The position numbers and the translations under genes are program-made. 64,000 nucleotides of DNA from assembly GCF_947487805.1 (NCBI RefSeq), contig NZ_CANKXW010000009.1:124001-188000 (forward strand), given 5' to 3'. Below the pieces are notes generated by a model. The model was given only the letters and a program-made list of their open reading frames with translations, made no database searches and was not told the DNA's origin. The DNA is from an uncultured Tateyamaria sp. GTDB lineage: Bacteria > Pseudomonadota > Alphaproteobacteria > Rhodobacterales > Rhodobacteraceae. Within the stretch, counting starts at the first letter, position 1; each line of letters opens with the position of its first letter. Below, piece after piece: positions 24,884 through 33,698 of this stretch.

Positions 24884-26112
24884 TCGCGCGGCGCGGGCGC
24901 GCCCCCTTCGAAATTGTTGCCATTGACATAGTCGCAAGGCGGCTCCTGCATCTGCAAATGCAACCCGTCCCCGGTAAAGGGATGCGCGCGCGCCAGGTCT
25001 TCGTCCACCTCGATGCCCAGACCGGGCGTGTCGGGCGGTGTGATGAACCCGTCCTCGACCCGAATGCTGCCCTTGATCAGCTGGTCGTGGAACGATGTCT
25101 CGATCGTCTCGCACATCAGAATGTTCGGAATCGAGGCCGCCAGATGGATGTTCGCCGCCCACTCCACCGGCCCGGCATAAAGATGCGGCGCCATCTGCGC
25201 ATTGTAGACCTCGGCAATGGCGGCAACCTTCTTCATCTCCCAGATGCCACCGGCACGGCCCAGGGCGGGCTGCACGATGGGCGCCGCACCGCTGCGCAGC
25301 ACGGGCGCAAACTCGGCCTTGGTGGTCAGCCGCTCGCCCGTGGCCACAGGGATGCGCACCGCGCGCGCCACCTTGGCCATCTCCTCGACCGCATCCGGCG
25401 GAATGGGCTCTTCGAACCACAAGGGGCTGTAGGGCTCCAGCGCCTGACCCAACCGGATGGCCCCAGCGGTCGTGAACTGCCCATGCGTGCCAAAAAGCAG
25501 ATCGGCCCGGTCGCCCACGGCGGCGCGGATCGCCTTGCAGAACGCCACCGACAGCGCAATGTCGCGCATCCCCGGCATATGCCCGCCGCGCATCGTGTAA
25601 GGCCCCGCCGGGTCGAACTTCACCGCGGTATAGCCGCGCGCGACACAGTCCAGCGCCGCCTCCGCCGCCATCTCGGGTGATGTCCAGAACGCGTTCAGAT
25701 CATGATGCGGCAACGGATAAAGGTAGGTATAGGCCCGGATCCGGTCGTTCATCCGCCCGCCCAGCAGCGCATGCACAGGCCGCCCGCGCGCCTTGCCGAG
25801 GATGTCCCAACAGGCAATCTCCAACCCCGAAAACGCGCCCATCACCGTCAGGTCGGGCCGCTGCGTGAACCCCGACGAATAGGCGCGGCGGAACATCAGC
25901 TCGATGTTTTCCGGGTTCTCGCCCGCCATGTGCCGATCAAACACGTCCTCGATCACGCCGCGCATCGCCTCCGGCCCCACCGACGCGGCATAACACTCGC
26001 CCCAGCCGACAATGCCATCATCCGTGGTCAGCTTGACCAATATCCAATAGCGCCCGCCCCACCCCGGCGCAGGCGGAGCGGTCACGATGATATCCAGATC
26101 TTTCAATTTCAC
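24880..26112 (-). CDS. Mandelate racemase/muconate lactonizing enzyme-family protein (acid-sugar dehydratase type)
   Basis: The 410-residue enolase-superfamily protein has an N-terminal capping domain (about 1-125) and a C-terminal barrel. Visible are TAVKFDPAGPY near 165, DLLFGTHGQFTTAGAIR near 205, WFEEPIP near 235 and ATGER near 260. The last two carry metal-ligand Glu residues. The position usually holding the first ligand Asp (as in GIDLHGR-type motifs) reads GTHGQ here. Members dehydrate sugar acids to 2-keto-3-deoxy acids. It converges on the island and lies downstream of the alcohol dehydrogenase gene on the same strand. Confidence 0.85.
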   Translation of the reverse strand: MKLKDLDIIVTAPPAPGWGGRYWILVKLTTDDGIVGWGECYAASVGPEAMRGVIEDVFDRHMAGENPENIELMFRRAYSSGFTQRPDLTVMGAFSGLEIACWDILGKARGRPVHALLGGRMNDRIRAYTYLYPLPHHDLNAFWTSPEMAAEAALDCVARGYTAVKFDPAGPYTMRGGHMPGMRDIALSVAFCKAIRAAVGDRADLLFGTHGQFTTAGAIRLGQALEPYSPLWFEEPIPPDAVEEMAKVARAVRIPVATGERLTTKAEFAPVLRSGAAPIVQPALGRAGGIWEMKKVAAIAEVYNAQMAPHLYAGPVEWAANIHLAASIPNILMCETIETSFHDQLIKGSIRVEDGFITPPDTPGLGIEVDEDLARAHPFTGDGLHLQMQEPPCDYVNGNNFEGGAPAPRD

Positions 26113-26130
26113 CGCACAGGCTCCTTCATC

Positions 26131-26176
26131 TTGCCAAATAAACTCCGGGGGGCCCGAAGGGCGGGGGCTGGCCCCC
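26131..26176 (+). repeat. Dispersed AAATA-hairpin repeat, copy D
   Basis: CAAATAAACTCCGGGGGG begins the element and a GGGGGC-TG-GCCCCC stem (26163-26176) ends it. It separates the alcohol dehydrogenase stop (26179) from the enolase-superfamily start (26112) on the opposite strand. It is more diverged than copies B and C. Confidence 0.55.
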
Positions 26177-26178
26177 TC

Positions 26179-27270
26179 CTACCTGTCAAACAGGATAACG
26201 TTCCGCCGTGCCGTGCCGGATTTGGTGTCTTCGATGGCCTCGTTGATCTGGTCCAGAGACCAGCGGCCAGAAATCAGACTGTCCAGCTGCAACCGCCCCT
26301 GTTGATAAAGGTCGATCATCCACGGAATGTCGCGCTGGATCACTACGTCCCCCATCTTGGAGCCGACCATGCCCTGACCCGTCGCGGCCAGCATCACCGG
26401 CTCGTATTCCGTCATGGCACCCGAATGCGGCATGCCGACCATGATCACCTTGCCGCCTCTCCCGAGGTAACGCGGCGCCTGTTCATAGGCGGGGATAGCC
26501 CCAACCGTGACGATCACCGCCTCGGCCCCCTTGCCCCCCAGCGCCTTGTAGCTGGCGCGCCAGGGCGATTTGACCGTCGCCAGCACGCCATGGGTCGCAC
26601 CAAAGGCCTTGGCGTCCTCCAGCTTGTCCTCGGTCATGTCCACGGCCACGATGCGCCGCGCCCCGGCAATGCGCGCGCCCTGAATGGCGTTCAGGCCAAC
26701 GCCGCCCGCGCCGATGACCACAACGTCCTGACCGGCGCGCAACCCGGCGGCATTCACCACGGCACCCACGCCGGTGATCACGCCGCAGGCGATGAGGGAG
26801 GCGGCCTCTTTCGCGATGTCGCCGGGGATCTTGACCAGTTGTTTCTGGTCCACCACCACCTTTTCGGCAAAGGCCCCGCAGGCCATGGCCTGATGCAGCT
26901 TGGTGTCGTCCCGAGTGCGGATCGGGCCCTTGTCGCCGTCATAGGGCGTCTCGCAGATCGTGGGCTTGCCGCCCGCGCAGGACGGGCAGGTGCCGCAGGA
27001 CCGGATCAGCGTGACAACCACGTGATCGCCTGGCGTGAGCCCGGTGACGCCCGTTCCAACCGCGCTGACGACGCCTGCCGCCTCATGGCCGTAGACCGCA
27101 GGCAGGCTGCCGCCCCATGCCCCGCTGGCATAAGAGATGTCGGAGTGGCAGATTGCCACCGCATCCAGCGTCACCTCGACTTCGCCCATCTCTGGCGCGC
27201 GCAGCAGGATGTCCTCGACCACAAGCGGCGCGCCGAATTCGTGGCACACGGCGGCTTTGATTGTTTGCAT
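26179..27270 (-). CDS. Zinc-dependent alcohol dehydrogenase (MDR family)
   Basis: The 363-residue medium-chain dehydrogenase has catalytic zinc residues in AICHSD (Cys), GHEAAG (His/Glu) and LIACGVITG (Cys). The structural zinc loop CGTCPSCAGGKPTIC carries four Cys. NAD binding is through VIGAGGVGLNAIQ. The layout resembles class III (glutathione-dependent formaldehyde) and aryl-alcohol dehydrogenases. It is on the minus strand directly upstream of the enolase-superfamily gene, separated by repeat copy D, and may supply an oxidation step for the same pathway. Substrate assignment is not possible. Confidence 0.9.
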   Translation of the reverse strand: MQTIKAAVCHEFGAPLVVEDILLRAPEMGEVEVTLDAVAICHSDISYASGAWGGSLPAVYGHEAAGVVSAVGTGVTGLTPGDHVVVTLIRSCGTCPSCAGGKPTICETPYDGDKGPIRTRDDTKLHQAMACGAFAEKVVVDQKQLVKIPGDIAKEAASLIACGVITGVGAVVNAAGLRAGQDVVVIGAGGVGLNAIQGARIAGARRIVAVDMTEDKLEDAKAFGATHGVLATVKSPWRASYKALGGKGAEAVIVTVGAIPAYEQAPRYLGRGGKVIMVGMPHSGAMTEYEPVMLAATGQGMVGSKMGDVVIQRDIPWMIDLYQQGRLQLDSLISGRWSLDQINEAIEDTKSGTARRNVILFDR

Positions 27271-27378
27271 ATTCGTCCCTTGCTCCGCCGCGTTTGAGTT
27301 ACGGCGGTTTTGATCCCGTTCCGGTTTTCACGGACGGTGCCGCAGGATCCCTGGCACTGCAAGACAGTTTCCGACGTT

Positions 27379-28608
27379 TCAGGACCCAAGCGTGTCGCTG
27401 ATGTCCGCGGGTTTCACCGATCTGTGCGTGATCAGGAACACCATCAGCGCCACGGCGACCAGCGCCCCGGCCAGAAAGAACGGCGCGCCGGGGATGTACA
27501 GATCGGCATCCGCCTTGGTGAATGTATAGAACATGCTGGTCATCATCAGCGGCGACAGGATCGTGGCAAGTGCCGCGATCGAGGTCAGCGCCCCCTGCAA
27601 CTCGCCCTGTTGGTCGTCGCCCACGGCCTTGGACATGATCCCCTGCAGCGCGGGCGTGATCACCGCAGGCAACGCCGCGATAGGGGTCAGGATCAAGAGC
27701 AAGGTGCCCGAACTGACCACGCCGATCAGCAGGAAGACGCCAACATCCGCGACATGCCCATAGATGACCGCCCCGCGTTCGCCCAGCACCCGCAGGATCG
27801 GGCGGATCAGCCCCCCCTGCACGATGGCCATGGACACGCCGAACAGACCCAGCGACAGCCCCACCATCCCCGGCGACCAGTCAAACCGCTCGGCGGTGTA
27901 ATAGGCCCAGATCGACGGATACACGACAAAGGCCACCTGGTAGATGAAGAACACCAAGAGAAGCGGCCCCAGACCGGGCAGGCGGCCCAGTTGCCAGAAC
28001 ACGCCCAGCGGGTTGGCGCGCCACCACGACATCGGACGGCGGATGCGGTCATTCACGGTTTCGGTCAGCACCAGATAGCCAAAGACCGCGTTGGCGGCCG
28101 CCAGGGCTGCGGCGGCATAGAACGGTGCGCGGGTGCCGTATTCGGCCAGAAACCCGCCCATGACCGGCCCCAGCACGAACCCCATGCCAAAGGCGGCACC
28201 GATCAGGCCGAAATTCGCGGCCTTCTCCTCGGGTGCCGAGATGTCGGCCATATAGGCATTGGCGGTCGACTGCGTGGCGGCGGTGATACCGCCCACGACC
28301 CGGCCCGCAACCAGCAGCCACATGGAACCGGCCACCGCCATCACCAGATAGTCGGCACACAGCACCACCAGCGACGACAGCAGCACGGGCCGCCGCCCGA
28401 ACCGGTCCGACAGCGCGCCCAAAAGAGGGCCGAACAGGAACTGCATCGCGGCAAAGGTCGTGGCCAGCACACCGCCCCAGAGGGCGGCGGTGCCAAGGCC
28501 CGTGCCCTGCACTTCCTGGATCAGGTCGGGCATGACCGGCACGATCAAACCGATCCCCATGGCATCGATCATCACCGTCAGCAGGATAAAGAGGACCGGC
28601 AGTCTCAA
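27379..28608 (-). CDS. TetA-type MFS efflux transporter
   Basis: The 409-residue, 12-helix major facilitator begins with TTG inside a TTGA overlap with the pcaB-like stop. Motifs match the TetA(A)/(C) branch: VMIDAMGIGLIVPVMPDL in helix 1, GALSDRFGRRPVLL in loop 2-3, and FGLIGAAFGMGFVLGPVMGG in helix 5. TetA relatives export tetracyclines, other drugs or metabolites by proton antiport. As the last gene of a catabolic-looking operon it may export a pathway intermediate. Tetracycline resistance should not be assumed from this similarity. Confidence 0.87.
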   Translation of the reverse strand: MRLPVLFILLTVMIDAMGIGLIVPVMPDLIQEVQGTGLGTAALWGGVLATTFAAMQFLFGPLLGALSDRFGRRPVLLSSLVVLCADYLVMAVAGSMWLLVAGRVVGGITAATQSTANAYMADISAPEEKAANFGLIGAAFGMGFVLGPVMGGFLAEYGTRAPFYAAAALAAANAVFGYLVLTETVNDRIRRPMSWWRANPLGVFWQLGRLPGLGPLLLVFFIYQVAFVVYPSIWAYYTAERFDWSPGMVGLSLGLFGVSMAIVQGGLIRPILRVLGERGAVIYGHVADVGVFLLIGVVSSGTLLLILTPIAALPAVITPALQGIMSKAVGDDQQGELQGALTSIAALATILSPLMMTSMFYTFTKADADLYIPGAPFFLAGALVAVALMVFLITHRSVKPADISDTLGS

Positions 28609-29927
28609 AATGCGGCCACCCTTGCGGCAAAGGCGCGGGCCTCCCGTGGCGCGTCGCCCATTTGCGCCGCCGGTGAAAACAGGTCTTCGGACAGGGCAGG
28701 GTGCGCATCCCGCGCCACCTTGCGCAGTGGCGTGCCAGTGACGATGGCCGCGGCCACCAGCGCCTTGGTCTCGGCCTGTGCCTCGGGACGCGGCATCGTC
28801 GCGGCCAGAGCAAAGCTGAGCGCTTCGGCGTGCAAAAGGCCCAAGCCGCCCAGATGATCTGCCATGCGCGCAGGCGCGGGCTGCACCTCCGGCAGCAGCT
28901 TGGCTGCGGTTTCCACGGCACTGGCGGTGCAGAGCGCGATCTGCGGCAGCACCATCCATTCGGTGAACCACGCCGCGCCATCGCGCTGGTGCTGATGTGC
29001 TGCGGCCGCTTGCAGGCTGGCGCGCAGCCCGGCCATCTGGTGCCCGAGGGCAACCAGCACCGAGGGTGCGACGGGGTTCTGTTTCTGCGGCATGGTCGAG
29101 GACGACCCGGCACCGCCCAGCGTGACCTCGCCCGTGTCCGACCCGGTCAGGCCAATCAGCCCCTGTCCCAAGCCGGCCAGAGACGCGACCACCTGCGCCA
29201 TCCACGCCGCGATGCGCAGGATCGGGCCACGGTCCGTGTGCCAGCTGCGCCCCGGATCGCCCAGCCGCAATGCCTCGGCCAAAGCGGCCCGCGTCGCGGC
29301 GGCCTCCGGCCCCAGCGCGGCACCCGTGCCCGACGCCCCGCTCAGCGACACCCACAGCGATTGCGCCCGCAGATCCGGCAGCGCCTCAAGCGCATCGGCC
29401 AGCGGCGCACCCCATTGCGCCAGAACGGCACCCCAGGACGTGACCGTGGCATGCTGGCCGTAAGTGCGCGCAGGCATGGGCAGATCCGCATGGGCCGCCG
29501 CCTGGGTTCCCAGCCCTGTCAGAACATCTCGCAGGCGAGCCTCCAGCGCGCTTAGCGTCTGGCGCAGGCGCAGCATCAGGCCTGTGTCGATGATGTCCTG
29601 ACTGGTGGCCCCCCAATGGGCGAACTGCGCGTGTTCCGGCGCTTCCATCGCCGCGCGAAAGGCGGTGACGAGGCCCGGCACGCTGACCCCGTTGCGGGCG
29701 GTGGCATCCGACAGGCCCGCGGGATCAATCTGCACCTCAAGGCTCGAGCGATGGATAAAGGCGGCGCTCAGCTCGGGGATCACGCCTTGCGCGCCCTGCA
29801 CCTTGGCCAGCGCGCCCTCGACCAGCAACATGGCGCGCACCTCGGCGCTGTCCGACCACAGCCGCCCGACCTCGCCCGTCGCAAACAGCGGCCCATACAA
29901 GGCCGAGGAAAAGACGCTCGCCGCCAT
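28605..29927 (-). CDS. pcaB: 3-carboxy-cis,cis-muconate cycloisomerase-like protein
   Basis: The 440-residue fumarase/aspartase-superfamily protein has the signature GSSSTMPQKQNPVAPSVL. The PcaB-like opening (FSSALYGPLFATGEVGRLWSD) and HWGATSQDIIDTG are also present. PcaB converts 3-carboxymuconate to 4-carboxymuconolactone in the protocatechuate branch of the 3-oxoadipate pathway. The gene is coupled to pcaD-like upstream (3-base gap) and the MFS gene downstream. Adenylosuccinate lyase is unlikely because the overall sequence follows the PcaB pattern. The absence of pcaC, pcaG and pcaH in the window leaves the substrate open. Confidence 0.88.
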   Translation of the reverse strand: MAASVFSSALYGPLFATGEVGRLWSDSAEVRAMLLVEGALAKVQGAQGVIPELSAAFIHRSSLEVQIDPAGLSDATARNGVSVPGLVTAFRAAMEAPEHAQFAHWGATSQDIIDTGLMLRLRQTLSALEARLRDVLTGLGTQAAAHADLPMPARTYGQHATVTSWGAVLAQWGAPLADALEALPDLRAQSLWVSLSGASGTGAALGPEAAATRAALAEALRLGDPGRSWHTDRGPILRIAAWMAQVVASLAGLGQGLIGLTGSDTGEVTLGGAGSSSTMPQKQNPVAPSVLVALGHQMAGLRASLQAAAAHQHQRDGAAWFTEWMVLPQIALCTASAVETAAKLLPEVQPAPARMADHLGGLGLLHAEALSFALAATMPRPEAQAETKALVAAAIVTGTPLRKVARDAHPALSEDLFSPAAQMGDAPREARAFAARVAAF

Positions 29928-29930
29928 GGA

Positions 29931-30719
29931 TCAGATATGCCCCGTGGACGTCAGGAACTGGGTGAGCGTCTCCGCGTATTCCTGCGGCTGCTCCACACAG
30001 GGCAGGTGGCCTGCCCGCCGGATCAGGTGAAAGCGGCTGCCCGGCACCAGATCCACCGTCTCGCGCACCAGATCGGGCGGGGTGGCACCGTCCTCGCTGC
30101 CCGCAATGCCCAGCGTCGGCAGCCGCAGCGTCGCCGTCGTCGCATAGAAATCCGACCCGGAAATGGCCGCCGAACAGCCCGCATATCCCGCATCCGGCTG
30201 CCGCACCAACAGGTTGCGCCACAGCTCAAGCTCGGGTGTGTCAAGGAACGCCCGGGAAAACCACCGCTCCATCGTGGCATCGGCCAGCGCCTCGATTCCG
30301 CCGGCCTCGACAGCGGCGATCCGGTCGGCCCACATATCCTTGGTCCCGATCTTGGCACCGGTGTTGGACAGCACCATCGACCGCACCAGATCCAGCCGCT
30401 TGACCGCCAGCCCCTGCGCGATCAACCCACCGATGGACAGGCCCACAAAACAAGCCCCGGCGAAGCCGGTGCGCTCCATCAACCGCTCCACGTCGCTGAC
30501 CAGCGTGCCCATGGCATAGGGCCCATTGGGGCAAGTAGACAGCCCATGCCCCCGCTTGTCATAGCGCAGGATGCGCAGCCCCGCAGGCAGCAGCGGCAGG
30601 ATCGGATCCCACAGCCGCATGTCCGTGCCGAGCGAATTGGCAAAGACCACCGGCGCGCCATCCTTGGGCCCGTCGATGCGGAAATGCAGGCGAACGTCGC
30701 CCAGGTCGGCCATGTGCAT
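29931..30719 (-). CDS. pcaD: 3-oxoadipate enol-lactonase-like alpha/beta hydrolase
   Basis: The 262-residue hydrolase has the nucleophile elbow GLSIGG, an acid Asp in AGSEDGATPP and a catalytic His in RRAGHLPCVE. The PcaD-typical opening FANSLGTDMRLWDPILP and RYDKRGHGLS are present. PcaD opens 3-oxoadipate enol-lactone. A GAGGGA ribosome site overlaps the stop of the upstream gene, 9 bases before the ATG at 30719; an ATG two codons later is possible. Next to pcaB-like this suggests aromatic catabolism or a parallel lactone pathway. Confidence 0.88.
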   Translation of the reverse strand: MHMADLGDVRLHFRIDGPKDGAPVVFANSLGTDMRLWDPILPLLPAGLRILRYDKRGHGLSTCPNGPYAMGTLVSDVERLMERTGFAGACFVGLSIGGLIAQGLAVKRLDLVRSMVLSNTGAKIGTKDMWADRIAAVEAGGIEALADATMERWFSRAFLDTPELELWRNLLVRQPDAGYAGCSAAISGSDFYATTATLRLPTLGIAGSEDGATPPDLVRETVDLVPGSRFHLIRRAGHLPCVEQPQEYAETLTQFLTSTGHI

Positions 30720-30724
30720 GAATG

Positions 30725-31915
30725 TCAGTCCCTCAGTCGCATATGTGCAATGATCTGCCCGTGATCCGAGGCCAGCTTGTTATAGGGGGCCTCGGCATGG
30801 CTGCCATCGGTGAGATGATCGTTCAACACGCTGAAATAGTCCATCTGCCCGATGCTGTCCCTTGCGTCAGGCAGAAAGTGGCGCGACATAAAGATCTGGT
30901 CGATGCTCTCATAGACCCCGCCAAACGCTGCCGTATAGACCATGTCCCGCGTGGATTTGCGCACGAACTGTTTTTCCGCCGAATGCAGGCGCACGGCGTC
31001 AATGGCCTCGCGGATCTGCACGTCTTCCTCGGCGCTGTAGCGGTCGCGCGGTGTCTCGGCGTCATGGCGCAGCATCCAGGCATAGTTCTTGAACGGATGC
31101 TCGCCGCTGATGATTTCCGAACTGACGGCGTGTTCGCCATCGTTGAAATCCCCCATGGCCATGACCGGGTTGCCTGCCTCCAGCTCTGCGACGATGGCGC
31201 GGCGCAGCACCCAGGCCTCGGCCATGCGGCGCAGCGACGACCGCACCGCCCCCAGCGCCCGCGCCACGGGATCATATTCGGTCAGGTCGATTTCCGGGGG
31301 AAAGGCCGCACCTTCGGGGCGCACGAACTCGCCCAGTTTGGATTTCAGATGGCAATTGAACACGGTGATCACGTGATCCCCTACCGGGACCCGCACCTTG
31401 AGGATCGGACGGCTCAGCCGCGTCAGGCGAAAGCTGCCGCCCCCATCCGGTCCCATCGGGCCAAAGTCGATGTCGAGCGGCGTGTCCAGTTCCTGAATGA
31501 TTTCCGGCGCCCCGACAAATCCCAGCCGCGACAGGATCGCCACGCCGGGACGTCGTTGTCCCGGTGCGCCGTCATTGATGTTGGGTGCCACGGCCAGGCT
31601 TGCTTGCGTGTAAGGGCGGTAGGCCAGTTTGCGAAAGATCGCCTTGCGCCGATAGCGCTTGTTCGGACCGGGAATATGGGCGGCATTGCCCTCGGCCCCC
31701 TCGCGGTCTGCCTGATCGATGACGTCGCGCAGGGCTGGTTCCTCGAATATTTCCTGAAACCCCACGATATCGGCATCCATCGTCTGGATCTGTTCGGACA
31801 GCCAATCGGCCTTCCAGGCGTATTCCTCGGGCGTGTAGCTTTGGAACCGGTAATATTCCTGATCGGGGCCAATCAGGTTCTTGACGTTGAAACTGGCGAT
31901 GGTGAATTCGGTCAT
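30725..31915 (-). CDS. Endonuclease/exonuclease/phosphatase (EEP)-family protein
   Basis: The 396-residue protein shows the EEP active-site order: IASFNVKNL at the N-terminus, IVGFQEIFE (metal Glu), NCHLKSK, GDFNDGEHA (catalytic Asp/Asn) and ASDHGQIIAHM (catalytic His) at the C-terminus. It has no signal peptide. The start at 31915 overlaps the dehydratase stop by 4 bases (ATGA). Family members cleave phosphodiesters in nucleic acids, lipids or nucleotides. The role in an operon with PcaB/PcaD-like enzymes is unclear. Confidence 0.85.
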   Translation of the reverse strand: MTEFTIASFNVKNLIGPDQEYYRFQSYTPEEYAWKADWLSEQIQTMDADIVGFQEIFEEPALRDVIDQADREGAEGNAAHIPGPNKRYRRKAIFRKLAYRPYTQASLAVAPNINDGAPGQRRPGVAILSRLGFVGAPEIIQELDTPLDIDFGPMGPDGGGSFRLTRLSRPILKVRVPVGDHVITVFNCHLKSKLGEFVRPEGAAFPPEIDLTEYDPVARALGAVRSSLRRMAEAWVLRRAIVAELEAGNPVMAMGDFNDGEHAVSSEIISGEHPFKNYAWMLRHDAETPRDRYSAEEDVQIREAIDAVRLHSAEKQFVRKSTRDMVYTAAFGGVYESIDQIFMSRHFLPDARDSIGQMDYFSVLNDHLTDGSHAEAPYNKLASDHGQIIAHMRLRD

Positions 31916-32883
31916 GTCAATGTGTCCAGACTTTGCGCAAATATATCCGGGTCGACATTGCCGCCCGAAATCGTGACGATCACGTCCTCGCCTTCTATGG
32001 CGTCCTGCCGACACAATGCGGCAGCAAGGGCCACCGCCCCGCCCGGTTCCGCCACCAGCTTGAGGCGGACAAAGGCCAGCGCCATGGCCCGCAGCGCCTC
32101 GTCCTCGGTCACGACCAGACCGGGGCCGCACAGCCGCTGCATGATCGGAAATGTGATGTCGCCCGGCTGCGGAGTGATGATTGCATCGCACAGATTGCCG
32201 GAGGTGGCGTTGTTGCGTTCGATCCCGCCCGACCGCAGCGACCGCGCCACATCGTCGAACCCCTCGGGCTCGACCGGGCGCACGCGCAGGCCGGGGGCCT
32301 CGGCCTCCAGCGCCAGCGCGATGCCGCCCGTCAGCCCGCCGCCGCCGCAGCACACCAGAACGTCCGCTGCCGTGACACCCACGGCCTGCGCCTGCGCCGC
32401 GATCTCCAGCCCCGTGGTGCCTTGACCGGCGATCACTTGCGGCTCGTCGAACGGCTTGATCAGCGTCAGGCCACGCTCTTGCGCCAGCTGCGCGCCGATG
32501 ATGTCGCGGTCTTCGCTGCCGCGTTCATAAAGGACCACCTCGGCCCCCAGCGCGCGGGTGTTGTCGATTTTCAGCGCGGGCGCATCGCGCGGCATCACGA
32601 TGACCGCAGGCACCCCGTGCAGTTGCGCGGCCAGCGCCACCCCCTGTGCGTGGTTGCCGCTGGAAAAGGCGATGACACCGCGGCTGCGCACCCGGTCGTC
32701 CAGGGCCGACACTGCCGACCACGCGCCGCGGAACTTGAAACTGCCCGTGTGCTGCAGGCATTCCGGCTTGACCCAGACCCTGCGCCCGGCGATCTCGTTC
32801 AGAAACGGGGAACTCAGCAACGGCGTTTCGCGGGCATGGCCGGTCAGGCGCTCTGCGGCGGCGCGGATCATCTCGATGTTCAT
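31912..32883 (-). CDS. Threonine/serine dehydratase-like PLP enzyme
   Basis: The 323-residue fold-type II PLP enzyme has the PLP-lysine motif GSFKFRGAW, the substrate loop SSGNHAQGVA and the phosphate-binding glycine loop CGGGGLTGGIA. It lacks the C-terminal ACT regulatory domains of biosynthetic IlvA, consistent with a catabolic threonine/serine ammonia-lyase or a 3-hydroxyaspartate-type dehydratase. The ATG at 32883 overlaps the hydrolase stop by 4 bases. An upstream extension of the frame is antisense to nothing known and has no better start. Confidence 0.87.
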   Translation of the reverse strand: MNIEMIRAAAERLTGHARETPLLSSPFLNEIAGRRVWVKPECLQHTGSFKFRGAWSAVSALDDRVRSRGVIAFSSGNHAQGVALAAQLHGVPAVIVMPRDAPALKIDNTRALGAEVVLYERGSEDRDIIGAQLAQERGLTLIKPFDEPQVIAGQGTTGLEIAAQAQAVGVTAADVLVCCGGGGLTGGIALALEAEAPGLRVRPVEPEGFDDVARSLRSGGIERNNATSGNLCDAIITPQPGDITFPIMQRLCGPGLVVTEDEALRAMALAFVRLKLVAEPGGAVALAAALCRQDAIEGEDVIVTISGGNVDPDIFAQSLDTLT

Positions 32884-33698
32884 GCCATCTGCTCCATCCA
32901 GGTCTTGAGGGCGGCCAGCGCCTCGGGTTCGTCCAGAAAGGGGATATGCCCCCGGTCCGGCACCTCGGCATAGATCATGTCGGGGCGGCGGTCCTGCATC
33001 TTTTGTGCCGTCGCACGGGTCAGCAGGTCGGACCCGGCCCCGCGGATCAGGCACAGCGGCTTGCCCGCCAGTGCGTCAAAGAACGGCCAGAGGTCGGCCA
33101 CGGCACCGCCCGCCTCGACCGCGTCGCGCAGTTTCGGGTCATAGGTGATGTCGAGGCCGTCCGCGGTCTGGGTGAAATGCGTGCGCGCCTCTTGCAGCCA
33201 GCGCGCGGGAGGGACGTTCGCAAAACCGTGCAGGACGTGGGGCAGGGCGGCGGCGGCCTCTTCGATGGTGCGGGCGGCGGGGCGGCGGCCCAGATAGGTC
33301 ATGATCCCGGCAAGCCCGCCCGCGTCCAGTTCCGGGCCAACGTCGTTCAGGGCGGCGCCAAGCAGCCGGTCTGGCGCTGTGGCAGCCAGCCCCATCGCGT
33401 TCAACCCGCCCCGCGAGGTGCCAAGGATCGCCGCCGCGTTCAGCGACAGGTGGTCCATCAGCTCCATCACATCGCGGATCTCGATGGGCAGAGTGTAGTT
33501 TTGCCAGTTGGCGTCCCGGTCCGATTGCCCGCGCCCGCGGTAATCCATGGCAATCAGGCGGCAGGACGGCAGATGGGGGGCGACGTATTGGAAATCCTGT
33601 GTGGTGCGGGTGAGGCCCGGCAGACACAGGAGCGGCAGGCCAGCGCCGCTGTCCTCGAAATAAAGCGACAGCCCGTCCGATGTCTGAAACCGGCTCAT
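32880..33698 (-). CDS. Alpha/beta hydrolase
   Basis: The 272-residue protein has an oxyanion region CLPGLTRTTQDF, the RGRGQSDRD turn, the nucleophile elbow GTSRGG (Ser), and a C-terminal DRGHIPFLDEPEA with the catalytic His. The cap region (about 125-195) is helical. It could be an esterase, lactonase or C-C hydrolase. It is coupled by 4-base overlaps to the HAD gene upstream and the dehydratase downstream. It is clearly different from the PcaD-like protein in the same operon. Confidence 0.88.
   Translation of the reverse strand: MSRFQTSDGLSLYFEDSGAGLPLLCLPGLTRTTQDFQYVAPHLPSCRLIAMDYRGRGQSDRDANWQNYTLPIEIRDVMELMDHLSLNAAAILGTSRGGLNAMGLAATAPDRLLGAALNDVGPELDAGGLAGIMTYLGRRPAARTIEEAAAALPHVLHGFANVPPARWLQEARTHFTQTADGLDITYDPKLRDAVEAGGAVADLWPFFDALAGKPLCLIRGAGSDLLTRATAQKMQDRRPDMIYAEVPDRGHIPFLDEPEALAALKTWMEQMA

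Noticed and set aside
27379-28608. Tetracycline-resistance determinant
   Set aside because: TetA-like motifs occur in many chromosomal exporters; no TetR gene is adjacent and the gene is the last of a catabolic operon.
28605-29927. Adenylosuccinate lyase or fumarase
   Set aside because: The signature loop is common to the superfamily, but the N-terminal sequence and the adjacent enol-lactonase-like gene fit PcaB.
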